From Moritella sp. PE36 (GTDB lineage Bacteria; Pseudomonadota; Gammaproteobacteria; Enterobacterales; Moritellaceae), in the NCBI RefSeq assembly GCF_000170855.1, contig NZ_ABCQ01000020.1, forward strand, positions 1 to 64,000: a DNA stretch of 64,000 nt. Direction: 5' to 3'. Every line of letters starts with the position of its first letter. The first letter of the stretch is position 1. Below, one piece after another: positions 51,258 to 59,190 of the stretch. The notes beneath the pieces are model-generated. The model was not told where the DNA came from. It made no database searches and saw only the letters and a list, made by a program, of their open reading frames with translations. The position numbers and the translations under genes are program-made.

Positions 51258-51502
51258 ATAAGAAAACTCTCAGCTGTTAAAACTCATATTGAGGCCGATG
51301 TTGAAGCCTAAACAGTTAAGCTGAAAGTTAAGATGTGATTATAACGGTCATTACGGTCTATTACTGTTTAACTGGAGAAAACTTAGATTTTTATTGATAC
51401 AGGCTGTATTTGCGGCGAATTATGGTGCTTTCTACAGTTGGGGGAGACGAGCGTGGTTGTTCACCAAGCCAAATTAATGGCTCAGCGATTTACCTGAAAA
51501 AC

Positions 51503-52840
51503 TTACTTATTACTATCTAAACGTTTTTTGAGATTAAGTGCGGCATCTGCAGCTAACAAACGCATGAATTCAGAACCATTACTCTGCGCATTCCCGCCTC
51601 CGATCACAATTTCAGGTACCAGACGACTGTTGCCCAGACTGTTGAATAGAGCCGTTTGGATTTGTACTTCCGCCTTTAATGTTTCATCGAAAACATATTT
51701 AGGATCCAGTGCCGCAGACTTAGCCCTTTGACGTGCTTCGGCTAATACATCCATACCCTGCGCCTCGAGGCGTTGCTGTTTCAATATTTCTGCTTGTTCT
51801 TTAGCAAGTTCAGCTTTAACTGCCACACGTTGCTGCGCAGAAATAATCGCATTGGCTTTCACCCTTTCAGCGTCTATCTGTTCCTTAATTTTGAGCTTTT
51901 CTGATTCAGCTCTCTGCTTGGCAATGGCTTGTTCACCTAAAGCGACTTCGGTACGGGCTTGTTGTTCAGCCTTCTTTAGATTTTGTCGCGCAAGCGCTTC
52001 ATCGGCAGCGGCCTGCTTTTGGGCTTCAAGCCTGGAGTTCACTTTACTCTCGTAGTCAATATCGATAATACTCGCATCAACGACCGTGATCCCATAGGCA
52101 CCTAAGATAGGCGAATTACGCAATAAGTTGCCTTCTTGATCTTCTTTTATTTTAATCGTGACACGCTGCTGTTTACTTAAATTATTAAACTCACCCTTTT
52201 TAGCACGGCTGTTGGAACCAAAAATTTGCTCGGTCACAAAAATACCATTGATGAGTTGATCAGAAAAATCTTGGCTTAGTTGGCCATTACCACCTGAATA
52301 GTGTTGTTCTACTGACATCATTCTAGCGGATGCTTTGACATTTTCAGTTGTCGCACGCATCAGTAAATTTGAGATTAATGTTTCTTGCGAGCCAAACTCT
52401 TCGTGGATTTTAAGTAATCCCCGTAATGCGCCAGAATCACTGGCAGATACATTACCAGGTAATCTAAAGCGTGCTACGCCTCTGGCCCCCCCAGTCGTAG
52501 TATCAAGGAATCGAATTGGGATTAATGGTGCCAATGCACTCGCCGTTGCCGCTTTATCACCGGTAAAATTAATCGAAATCACTTTTTTATAGGCTGATAC
52601 GGTGCCAAAAGCTTTGAAATAAGGCCCGGCTTGACTGATCACCGTGAGATTACCGGTAAATGCCGATTGATGAACCAGACGTTCGTCTGCTTCATTCCAG
52701 GCGACCATCTGTGAGATTAACGTCGCAATGACCACCAATACGATGATAAAAGCTGAAATTAAAATCAAATTACGACGCCCAATTCGGGCAATTAAAGAAT
52801 TAGTTGTGACTTGTTGAGCTGGTTGAACATTACTACTCAT
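51503..52840 (-). CDS. SPFH/Band 7 domain membrane protein
   Basis: 445 aa. One N-terminal membrane helix (about residues 27-48), an SPFH-type domain, then a long Ala/Glu/Gln/Lys coiled coil (about 265-380, e.g. ARQNLKKAEQQARTEVALGEQAIAKQRAE), ending in a Gly-rich tail. Such proteins oligomerise on membranes as scaffolds. ATG 52840 overlaps the upstream small gene by 8 nt, so the pair is co-translated. Confidence 0.85.
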   Translation of the reverse strand: MSSNVQPAQQVTTNSLIARIGRRNLILISAFIIVLVVIATLISQMVAWNEADERLVHQSAFTGNLTVISQAGPYFKAFGTVSAYKKVISINFTGDKAATASALAPLIPIRFLDTTTGGARGVARFRLPGNVSASDSGALRGLLKIHEEFGSQETLISNLLMRATTENVKASARMMSVEQHYSGGNGQLSQDFSDQLINGIFVTEQIFGSNSRAKKGEFNNLSKQQRVTIKIKEDQEGNLLRNSPILGAYGITVVDASIIDIDYESKVNSRLEAQKQAAADEALARQNLKKAEQQARTEVALGEQAIAKQRAESEKLKIKEQIDAERVKANAIISAQQRVAVKAELAKEQAEILKQQRLEAQGMDVLAEARQRAKSAALDPKYVFDETLKAEVQIQTALFNSLGNSRLVPEIVIGGGNAQSNGSEFMRLLAADAALNLKKRLDSNK

Positions 52841-53171
52841 GTTTGTTAATCTCCATATTTAACTTCTTCCTGACAAAGTAGATGATCTCTTGCTCACTTA
52901 ACTGAGCGCAGAAACTACCGGATCTGTGCAACTCTATAAAAGTCGCCAGTATGTCTTCTTTACTTTGTGTTAATTTATCTGCATTTTCTTGATTTTGATT
53001 CTTTTCGATAAGCTGGGTGATTAATTCATCCACTATTGTATCTTCATCAAATAACACATTATATTCTTTAGATTTGCTGATCCGCCCCTTATGTATGTTG
53101 CGATAAATCACATAAAATGCTGCGCACAAGATAATAATGAGCACACTTAACCCTGTAATATATAAAAACAT
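52833..53171 (-). CDS. Small membrane protein, partner of the SPFH protein
   Basis: 112 aa with one N-terminal membrane helix (residues 3-23, LYITGLSVLIIILCAAFYVIY) and a charged cytoplasmic tail containing repeated acidic/Gln stretches and a C-terminal IIYFVRKKLNMEI helix. Family not recognised. Overlap with the SPFH gene suggests a complex; in other bacteria small NfeD-like partners accompany SPFH proteins, but I see no NfeD signature. Confidence 0.65.
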   Translation of the reverse strand: MFLYITGLSVLIIILCAAFYVIYRNIHKGRISKSKEYNVLFDEDTIVDELITQLIEKNQNQENADKLTQSKEDILATFIELHRSGSFCAQLSEQEIIYFVRKKLNMEINKHE

Positions 53172-53436
53172 AATATCTACTTATATTGTTTTGAGTGTTA
53201 AAGACAGGGTGAACACGACATGCAACGCTACATTACGTGGGTAGAAATACCAACCTAACCTGCGCCAGTAAAAAACGTCCGGTGATGGTTCTTGTTGGTT
53301 TTTTTGCTAATGTCGCACATAATTACGCCTATCCGACTGAGTTGCTTCCCACTCTGGAATAGTTCCCTCTTCTGCACATTCTAGGATTCCCAGCCAATGA
53401 CATGACTGGACACCCTCTTGTTAGCATACTTATATA

Positions 53437-54063
53437 TTAGCGTTGTTTTAATGCTGCAACAGCTAAGCCCGATGTAATAAAGGTTAACCCGGCTCCAATA
53501 TTTAATCCGTTAATAATTCGAGGTTTTTTCTGTAGCCAACCAGTAAGTCGTGATGCAAAAATCCCCATTAACGCAAAGCCTACTGCCGTTAACAAAGCAA
53601 ACCATACACCGTAAACAAGCATTTGGGTAGTGACTGAGCCCAGTTCGGGATTAACAAATTGTGGAATAAATGCAAGTACAAACATGCCTGGTTTTGGGTT
53701 GAGTGCAGCTGATAAAAACCCTGTTGTGAAGATGCTAGTAAGTGGTTGTTTGTCAGTTGGTGTTAAGTTTATAAGACTTCGTGATCTTAATACTTTAATA
53801 CCTAGCCAAATTAGATAACCGGCACCGATGAGCTTTACAATGATAAAGGCTAGCTCAGAAGTTTGTATTAATAATGTAAGTCCAAATGTTGCGGTTAGTA
53901 TATGAAATAAAATACCGACTCCGGATGCGGCGCCGGAGAAACATGCTGCAAGTTTACCTTGGCTGAGACCTCGGCCAATTGCCAAAATATTATCTGGTCC
54001 CGGTGATACAACTAAAACCAAACACGCTAATGTATAAGTGATCCAAACTTCTATCGGGAACAT
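53437..54063 (-). CDS. LysE/RhtB-family amino-acid exporter
   Basis: 208 aa, six membrane helices, with the conserved SPGPDNILAIGRGLSQGKLA (residues 20-38) and the middle SAALNPKPGMFVLAFIPQFV motif. Exports amino acids or related small metabolites. GGAGG 5 nt upstream of ATG. A GCGTTAG cassette-like end lies about 20 bp upstream. Confidence 0.92.
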   Translation of the reverse strand: MFPIEVWITYTLACLVLVVSPGPDNILAIGRGLSQGKLAACFSGAASGVGILFHILTATFGLTLLIQTSELAFIIVKLIGAGYLIWLGIKVLRSRSLINLTPTDKQPLTSIFTTGFLSAALNPKPGMFVLAFIPQFVNPELGSVTTQMLVYGVWFALLTAVGFALMGIFASRLTGWLQKKPRIINGLNIGAGLTFITSGLAVAALKQR

Positions 54064-54079
54064 AAATCCTCCTTGAGTA

Positions 54080-54134
54080 TGCTAACGCCAAAATAAGGTC
54101 CCGACTGCACGACACCTATTCTTATTTGCTAGGT
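54080..54134 (-). repeat. attC-like site between the 4-helix gene and LysE
   Basis: On the minus strand ACCTAGC ... GTTAGCA, 55 bp, with GCGTTAG at the right end. Inside, AAATAAG pairs with CTTATTT, and GGT pairs with ACC after a bulged AATA. The left end overlaps the upstream stop codon, as attC sites often do. Core boxes deviate from RYYYAAC/GTTRRRY. Confidence 0.35.
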
Positions 54135-54515
54135 AATACTTTTTGCCTTAATTAAATAGAAAGCAAATAGTGCGATTAAAATTGAATCGAATATTATTGT
54201 TACGGCTGATTTTTCAATATACTGTTCGCCGAAAATAACAATTAATGAGATAAATGCAATTTTGCTGATACCTACGATAACCAGGGATAAATTCCGATAC
54301 ACAGGCTTAAATGCACCATAAATCAATAATACCCCCATTAAGAAAATCAAAAAGCCCCAACTCCTCACAACAACCTCGCCCAATGGATCGCTAATAGCTT
54401 CTCCAAACATACTTATTAGCGCTGCTTGAGGTGCAAAAACCGCAAAGATCATTGAACAAGTCAGTAAACCTGCAATAACCATAATCCATTTTATTTTAGT
54501 AATAATGATGTTCAT
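54129..54515 (-). CDS. Small four-helix membrane protein
   Basis: 128 aa, about four membrane helices throughout, no recognised family. Weak GC-neutral hydrophobic composition typical of DUF4345-like proteins, but no signature. ATG with AGGAG 8 nt upstream (AATTAGGAGTTTAT). Cassette-like context: a GCGTTAG end on each side. Confidence 0.6.
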   Translation of the reverse strand: MNIIITKIKWIMVIAGLLTCSMIFAVFAPQAALISMFGEAISDPLGEVVVRSWGFLIFLMGVLLIYGAFKPVYRNLSLVIVGISKIAFISLIVIFGEQYIEKSAVTIIFDSILIALFAFYLIKAKSIT

Positions 54516-54538
54516 ATAAACTCCTAATTTTTTGTGTC

Positions 54539-54577
54539 AACTAACGCCTTGCTATGCCTAATCCCACTTATTTAGGC
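54539..54577 (-). repeat. Short attC-like site between YdeI and the 4-helix gene
   Basis: On the minus strand GCCTAAA at the left (within the YdeI stop region) and GGCGTTAGTT at the right, 39 bp, plus an inner GCCTAA/TTAGGC pair. Shorter than a normal attC, so probably degenerate if real. Confidence 0.25.
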
Positions 54578-55143
54578 TTTTCTTTGTGAACAAGCATGTT
54601 CATGAATTTTGCAAACCGCCTTAGTCTGGTTTCGGGTTTCTTTGCACTTATCAATCCGTACGCGATAGCATAACGACTCGATTTATTGAGAGTTTCAAAA
54701 AACACTTTAACATTCGGCTTGCTCTCCAGTGCAGCTAGAAAGTCCGCGGGCACTTCCATTTCACTTACTACATAGGCGTTTTCCCAACGACCGTCCGCTT
54801 TTGCAGCACGAATATGCACGAGCCCTGATTCCATCATCCGGCCCTCATTTATCAAACGTTCCGCATGCTCTGTGTTCCTTTTAGACCAGTTGCTTCGCGT
54901 TTTTCTGGGCGTAATGCGCTGAAGATAGGCTTGGTCATCGATTGACTTTTTAACACCGTCGATCCAACCCCAGCATAGAGACTCGATCACGATATCATTC
55001 CAAGTCACGCTCTGAATCCCAGTATTGTTCTTGTATATCTTCACCCAGAGTTCACTTTCAGAGCCGTGATTAACCTTGAGCCACTGGCCGAAATCTTTCG
55101 GTGTTACAAATGTCATCGTTCTCAATGGATCAGGTTCAGGCAT
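54568..55143 (-). CDS. YdeI/OmpD-associated family protein
   Basis: 191 aa of the YdeI (COG4430) family: TFVTPKDFGQWLKVNHGSESELWVKIYK, the IESLCWGWIDGVKKSIDDQAYLQRITPRK core and the C-terminal LNKSSRYAIAYGLISAKKPETRLRRFAKFM are the family hallmarks. Start is uncertain: ATG 55143 (AGAG 10 nt upstream) or ATG 55116 (MTFVTPKD). 43 bp after the crotonase gene, apparently one unit. Confidence 0.8.
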   Translation of the reverse strand: MPEPDPLRTMTFVTPKDFGQWLKVNHGSESELWVKIYKNNTGIQSVTWNDIVIESLCWGWIDGVKKSIDDQAYLQRITPRKTRSNWSKRNTEHAERLINEGRMMESGLVHIRAAKADGRWENAYVVSEMEVPADFLAALESKPNVKVFFETLNKSSRYAIAYGLISAKKPETRLRRFAKFMNMLVHKEKPK

Positions 55144-55186
55144 AAAATCAGATTCTCTTCGGCATCGCGCCGCAATAAGTGGCAAT

Positions 55187-55921
55187 TTATTTTTTGCCTA
55201 AAATTCGCTGTAAACCTTGTGCGACAAAATCAATTTTATCAGCACGAATAGCTCGGCGTAATGCTTTCAGCAGCTCTCTTCGCATTCTCAGTTTAGTGCG
55301 TTTATGCGCTTTTAAATCCAGAGATGCAAACTGTTTAGCCAATTTTAGCGCCTCTTCGTAGAGTGCTTCTTTCGGCACTACCTTGTCCAAAAACCCAGCT
55401 TCAACGGCGGTTTGTGGATTGTACAATTCAGATAACAATACCGCTCTGTCAAAATGTGCGGGTCTCAAACGTTGACGACAAATTTCAATTGCTGAATGCG
55501 GCATTGCTAAACCAATTTCGACTTCGTTAGCAACAATTTTAACTTGCCCTTCAACACCGATACGATAATCACCAGAAAGTAATAAGAAAGATCCCATTGC
55601 CAGTGTGTGTCCATTACAAGCGATCACAACGGGTGTGGGGAAAGATAACAATCGCTTTGACAGCTCAAAGCCGCCGATCAACATAGCAAATGTATTTAAT
55701 ACACCGGTTTTTAAAATCTTTAAGTCAAACCCGGCACAAAAAATATCATTACTACCCGTCAATAGCACAACGGCATTTTCTTTCTTGGCTTTATCTAAGG
55801 CTTGATTAAGCTGGCGTAACATTTCCGGTGAAATCACATTGCCTTTGCCATCGTCCATGACAATAGTGGCGACTGCATTTTCTATATTGCAGCTAACTAT
55901 GGTTGGTTTTACTTGTTGCAT
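55187..55921 (-). CDS. Enoyl-CoA hydratase/isomerase family protein
   Basis: 244 aa crotonase-fold protein. Oxyanion segments DIFCAGFDLKIL (residues 60-70) and HTLAMGSFLLLSGDYRIG are present, but the catalytic Glu pair of true enoyl-CoA hydratase (one in each loop) is not visible at its usual place, so an isomerase-like or other activity is possible. Weak start context (GGAAG 5 nt before ATG). Confidence 0.8.
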   Translation of the reverse strand: MQQVKPTIVSCNIENAVATIVMDDGKGNVISPEMLRQLNQALDKAKKENAVVLLTGSNDIFCAGFDLKILKTGVLNTFAMLIGGFELSKRLLSFPTPVVIACNGHTLAMGSFLLLSGDYRIGVEGQVKIVANEVEIGLAMPHSAIEICRQRLRPAHFDRAVLLSELYNPQTAVEAGFLDKVVPKEALYEEALKLAKQFASLDLKAHKRTKLRMRRELLKALRRAIRADKIDFVAQGLQRILGKK

Positions 55922-55928
55922 TTGTCTT

Positions 55929-55985
55929 CCTTAACGCTTGAATAGGAACTCATTACCAACTCAGCAGAGCCTTAATTTGTTAAGT
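55929..55985 (-). repeat. attC-like site between glyoxalase and crotonase genes
   Basis: On the minus strand ACTTAAC (fits RYYYAAC) and GTTAAGG (fits GTTRRRY except the last base) bracket exactly 57 bp, the length of short attC sites. GGCTC pairs with GAG-TT-CC, leaving an extrahelical TT, and TTCAAGCGTTA resembles the right end of known attC sites. The best of the candidates here. Confidence 0.4.
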
Positions 55986-56347
55986 GCTTACTGCACTAGT
56001 GAATATTAGTCGGTTACCAAATGGATCAGCAATCGACATATCCTTACTACCCCAAGGCATTTCTTGTATTTCAGGCCTAGCATGTTTATATTTTTACCAA
56101 GTAACAGATCATGATATTGCTCTAAATTTGTTACTTGAATACGAAGAGCCGCACCAGGACTACAATCTCCATGATGTTCAGTTATATGAAGCACACAGCC
56201 ATCTTTAGAAACCTGCATATATAGAGGTAGGTCATCCTCAAATCTATGTTCCCAATCTAAATTAAACTCTAGAAATTCCAAATAGAATTCCTTGGCTTTA
56301 ATTTCATCAAAGCTTCTTAAAATTGGTGTTGTATTTCCAAACTTCAT
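55980..56347 (-). pseudogene. Glyoxalase/bleomycin-resistance family gene, frameshifted
   Basis: VOC-fold protein. The open frame ends early with an unrelated tail (MLGLKYKKCLGVVRI...). In the other frame the downstream sequence reads ARPEIQEMPWGSKDMSIADPFGNRLIF and a stop at 55980. A single missing base near 56083-56084 (AAC-ATGCTAGG instead of AACTATGCTAGG) restores NINYARPEIQEMPWG, giving about 122 aa, the usual family length. Either a real decay event or a sequencing error. RBS GGAG 8 nt upstream is intact. Confidence 0.8.
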
Positions 56348-56447
56348 TTCGACTCCTATTTACTAAAAACATTTATCGACCACTTAAGCGGACTAAACAA
56401 GCCAGTGTGCATACTAATAGTAGTAGCAGCAACAACGCTTTAATATT

Positions 56448-56621
56448 CTTTATGAACAACACCTTATCAATTTAATACTGCAAGGTAAACGTCCTGCAAG
56501 CATTGATGGTTGTTCTCGTGCGGTTCGACACATTTCGAATTACTTTGATCGTAGTCCTGACACCCGTAGAGCCAAAGTTACAGCTATCGAGAGTGCCTTC
56601 ATGATAAAAATCATGAGTTAG
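56448..56621 (+). pseudogene. Tyrosine-recombinase N-terminal fragment (copy A, best preserved)
   Basis: In-frame LYEQHLINLILQGKRPASI, then DGCSRAVRHISNYFDRSPDT resembles the SAM-like N-terminal domain of IS91-type integrases. After about 39 codons the match ends and the frame runs out as RRAKVTAIESAFM to a stop. No catalytic domain. The opposite strand has TTTACC (56484-56489) and TAAGGT (56461-56466), 17 bp apart, aimed at the glyoxalase gene. The rest of the 511-bp gap (56348-56858) holds only the G-run. Confidence 0.6.
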
Positions 56622-56639
56622 CGTATAGAACCAAGTATC

Positions 56640-56652
56640 GGGGGGGGGGGGG
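56640..56652 (+). repeat. Homopolymer of 13 G
   Basis: An uninterrupted run of 13 G between the recombinase fragment and the next gene. It is far longer than any other homopolymer in the window; it may vary in length between cells or be an assembly artefact. Confidence 0.9.
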
Positions 56653-56858
56653 CGACGGCGTTAGGATGGTAGTTAATGAAAATTAGCATGATAACGGACG
56701 AATATACTAGCTTCATTCTTACGTTAACTAACTTTATTTAATGAAAGTGAATTTATGGCTGATTTTTTATGAATTATTTTGTGTAATACTGTCGCGCAGC
56801 GGCAACACAAAATGCGTAGCTAAAATTTATCCTTGTTGACAAACTTGTTATAAGTCGC

Positions 56859-57209
56859 CTACTCAATACACATTTCTGTAACTAACTTAGATATTTTTCG
56901 CATACCATCCTCCATAGTTGCACTCAGAGTTTTTGATTCGACATAGTATGGAATGGCTAGCCCAAGTTTTGAAAAATCATTATGGTTAGAAATAATTATT
57001 AAATACTCTTCAAGAAGCTTAGTTTTTGTTGTTTTTCGAGATAGCTGTTTTTTTAATTTTGATTCAAACGTTTTTACTGCTGAAACTTCATCTTCAGCTT
57101 CGTCATCATCAAATTTTTCAACATAAATGACTTCGGCAAGTTTAGGTATTGACCAATCAAGCTTTGTTAATAGTATTTTTATTTCTTGCTGAATATTTTC
57201 AACTTCCAT
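56859..57209 (-). CDS. Hypothetical acidic protein
   Basis: 116 aa, soluble, highly charged (KFDDDEAEDEVSAVK near residue 35, then KLKKQLSRKTTKTK). Not recognised with confidence; I recall similar small proteins (ENIQQEIKTLLTKLGWS-type start) of unknown function. Start ATG has AGGGA just upstream, in the repeated TTGTCCCTA element. Divergent from the LEA/SMP-like gene. Confidence 0.55.
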   Translation of the reverse strand: MEVENIQQEIKILLTKLDWSIPKLAEVIYVEKFDDDEAEDEVSAVKTFESKLKKQLSRKTTKTKLLEEYLIIISNHNDFSKLGLAIPYYVESKTLSATMEDGMRKISKLVTEMCIE

Positions 57210-57264
57210 TGTCCCTAATTGTCCCTATGTCGTTTGCTACTTTATGAATGTCCCAGCGGGGACA
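57209..57264. promoter_or_regulatory. TGTCCC repeats and dyad in a divergent promoter
   Basis: TTGTCCCTA occurs twice (57209-57217 and 57219-57227) with a 10-bp period. TGTCCC (57249-57254) faces GGGACA (57259-57264) around AGCG. Four half-sites between two divergent small genes look like an operator set. Confidence 0.4.
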
Positions 57265-57292
57265 GAAATTTAATTTAAATAAGGAAAACAAC

Positions 57293-57505
57293 ATGTCTAA
57301 AAATTCAATGTCTACAGCCGCGGCTGCTCGTATTCAGTCTGCAAGTGCAAAATCTAACGGTGGTTCAGTTTCAAAGGGAACATTTGCCGCAAGAGCTCAA
57401 TCAGCAGCAAGCAACTCAGGTTCAACTCCACCACCTAATGGACCCAGTACAACTGGCAACCCATCTGGTGGTGGCAGAGGCAATAACCCACCTAAGGGTA
57501 AGTAG
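57293..57505 (+). CDS. LEA/seed-maturation-like small protein
   Basis: 70 aa, ATG at 57293 with AAGGA 7 nt upstream. STAAAARIQSASAKSNGGSVSKGTFAARAQSAASNSG resembles the SMP (seed maturation protein) motif: Ala-rich, with the AARIQSA and FAARAQSAA pair. It ends in a Gly/Pro/Asn-rich low-complexity tail. Likely disordered, hydrophilic; a stress-protection role is inferred from the family only. Converges with the zinc-ribbon gene. Confidence 0.7.
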   Translation: MSKNSMSTAAAARIQSASAKSNGGSVSKGTFAARAQSAASNSGSTPPPNGPSTTGNPSGGGRGNNPPKGK

Positions 57506-57511
57506 CTGAAC

Positions 57512-57535
57512 AGTAGCCCTCTAGCGAGGGCTACT
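57512..57535. terminator. Hairpin between convergent small genes
   Basis: AGTAGCCCTC pairs exactly with GAGGGCTACT around TAGC. No T-run, so terminator function is plausible but unproven; it overlaps the ancestral end of the minus-strand zinc-ribbon frame. Confidence 0.45.
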
Positions 57536-57910
57536 TACATGATTTAGCATTGCTTTCAAAGGCTTTTAAAAATCCTTCCTCATTCACTTTATATCTTATA
57601 TATGAGATTTCATTCATAGTATCTTCTAAAGCACAAAGGCAAAGCTCTGATTTTGAACTACGTACTCTGTAAGATACAGGTTTGCTATAAGAACTGTTAC
57701 ACGCCTCTAGTACTGCATATTCAACATCCAGCGGATATCTATTTAGTCGATGAACTGACTACCGCCGTATGCGAGTATTGCTGCTAAACCAGCAGCCTTC
57801 AATGGTTTTTTTATAGTGAATTTTTCAATAACAGTCGCACAAGTTTTACAATGAAACTTAACGGTTGCTCCAACTTCGGCTTCTTCACCGCAACTACAGG
57901 ATTCAGACAT
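57531..57910 (-). pseudogene. Zinc-ribbon small protein gene, probably disrupted
   Basis: From ATG 57910 (GGAG 5 nt upstream) a 55-aa frame runs to TAA at 57743-57745: two metal knuckles CSCG (residues 5-8) and CKTC (21-24) and a hydrophobic end LAAILAYGGSQFID. Immediately after it another minus frame without its own ATG continues as RYPLDVEYAVLEACNSSYSKP...KSC to a stop at 57531, with a clear second domain. The two halves look like one gene broken by a small indel near 57740. Confidence 0.6.
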
Positions 57911-58428
57911 TTGCTCTCCATGCTGATTTAGACTTATAACATTTGTATAACAGAACGTCTCGATTACCCAAATCTATTCACCCTAGTCAATAGTGACTAA
58001 TCAAATGAAAAGTAAGATAAAATCCCAACCTTAGATTCAAGTCGATTCCGAGAAAGCGAGCAGTCCTGTAATTTATTGTTTAAGTCCTGTTAATTATTAA
58101 CAAAGACGAATATACAACTGATTCTATTACTATTTTCATTTACTGCAAGAAAAGCATTACACTTTAGTGGTAAATCGTGACTCAACTGAGAAATAAACAA
58201 ATAACACTGTATAAAATCATAATTTTTGGTTAAAACTGATTCGAATCAATAACTAATTAGATAATGAATTAGCACCTACCCCACATTAAGACTTCCATTT
58301 ACGTGCGCTACGCCACTTAAGTAACTTCGGGTTATTTACAAATACAACAACGCCATATAATCTAAGTTACCTAAGGTTATTTAATCTATTTTCAATCTAC
58401 GTTTCGTCTAATGACAAAAGGAATTGCT
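57911..58428. other. Intergenic gap upstream of the SDR gene
   Basis: 518 bp, AT-rich, with no supported gene. It holds a GATTCGAATC palindrome near 58240 and a TAACTTCGGGTTAT stretch near 58322 that only partly resembles the AACTTGGGTATA repeat. I see no further structure. Confidence 0.4.
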
Positions 58429-59190
58429 ATGAGCTATACAGTTATCACAGGCGCAAGTGCGGGTATCGGCAGTGAGTTCGCGATACAGTTGGCGCAGACA
58501 GGTCAAAACTTAGTATTAGTTGCGCGCCGTAAAGACAAGTTAGAAGCGCTGGCAGAAACACTGCAACTCGAACATGGTATTGATGTGAAATGCTTTGCCA
58601 TTGACCTTGCCGAACCAGCGGGTAGTGAAATATTAGCGACCGAGATCAGCATAAACAATCTTGCGATAAACGGCCTGATTAACAATGCCGGATTTGGTGA
58701 CCGCGGTAACTTTGCTGATTTACCACTGCAACGTCAAATGCAAATGATCCAATTAAATGTCAGCACCTTAGTCGAGCTCACCCACCGTTTAGTACCCAAC
58801 ATGCGTGAACAAGACAAACCTTTCATCATCAATGTTGCATCAACCGCTGCATTTCAAGCTGGTCCTAACATGGCGATATACTATGCGACCAAAGCATTTG
58901 TACTGTCATTCTCAGAAGCGATACACGAAGAACTACGCCATGAAGGTATTGCAGTTAGTGCGCTCTGCCCTGGTCCAACGCTGTCTGAGTTTGCCGCTGA
59001 AGCCAACATTGCCGACTCAAACCTATTTAAAGCAGGCGCAATGACATCAGCAGAAGTGGCTAAACAAGCTTTAGCCAACCGCCACAGTGCCATTGTCATC
59101 ACAGGTATTAAAAACCAAGTCGGCGTATTACTTGGTAAAGTATCACCCCGCTTCATGACCCGTAAAATTGCTGGATGGTTACAAGCCTAA
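58429..59190 (+). CDS. Short-chain dehydrogenase/reductase
   Basis: 253 aa classical SDR. NAD(P) motif TGASAGIGSEFA (residues 6-17), VARRKDKLEAL, NNAGFGDRG and the catalytic YYATKAFV (YxxxK) are all present. The end (CPGPTLSEFA, then VLLGKVSPRFMTRKIAGWLQA) resembles YqjQ/DltE-type lipid-related SDRs. ATG 58429 has AAAGGA 6 nt upstream; ATG 58411 is in frame. Coupled to the TetR gene. Confidence 0.9.
   Translation: MSYTVITGASAGIGSEFAIQLAQTGQNLVLVARRKDKLEALAETLQLEHGIDVKCFAIDLAEPAGSEILATEISINNLAINGLINNAGFGDRGNFADLPLQRQMQMIQLNVSTLVELTHRLVPNMREQDKPFIINVASTAAFQAGPNMAIYYATKAFVLSFSEAIHEELRHEGIAVSALCPGPTLSEFAAEANIADSNLFKAGAMTSAEVAKQALANRHSAIVITGIKNQVGVLLGKVSPRFMTRKIAGWLQA

Noticed and set aside
55984-56208. 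74-codon plus-strand frame over the glyoxalase gene
   Set aside because: It is antisense to both halves of the frameshifted gene, which have clear family similarity.
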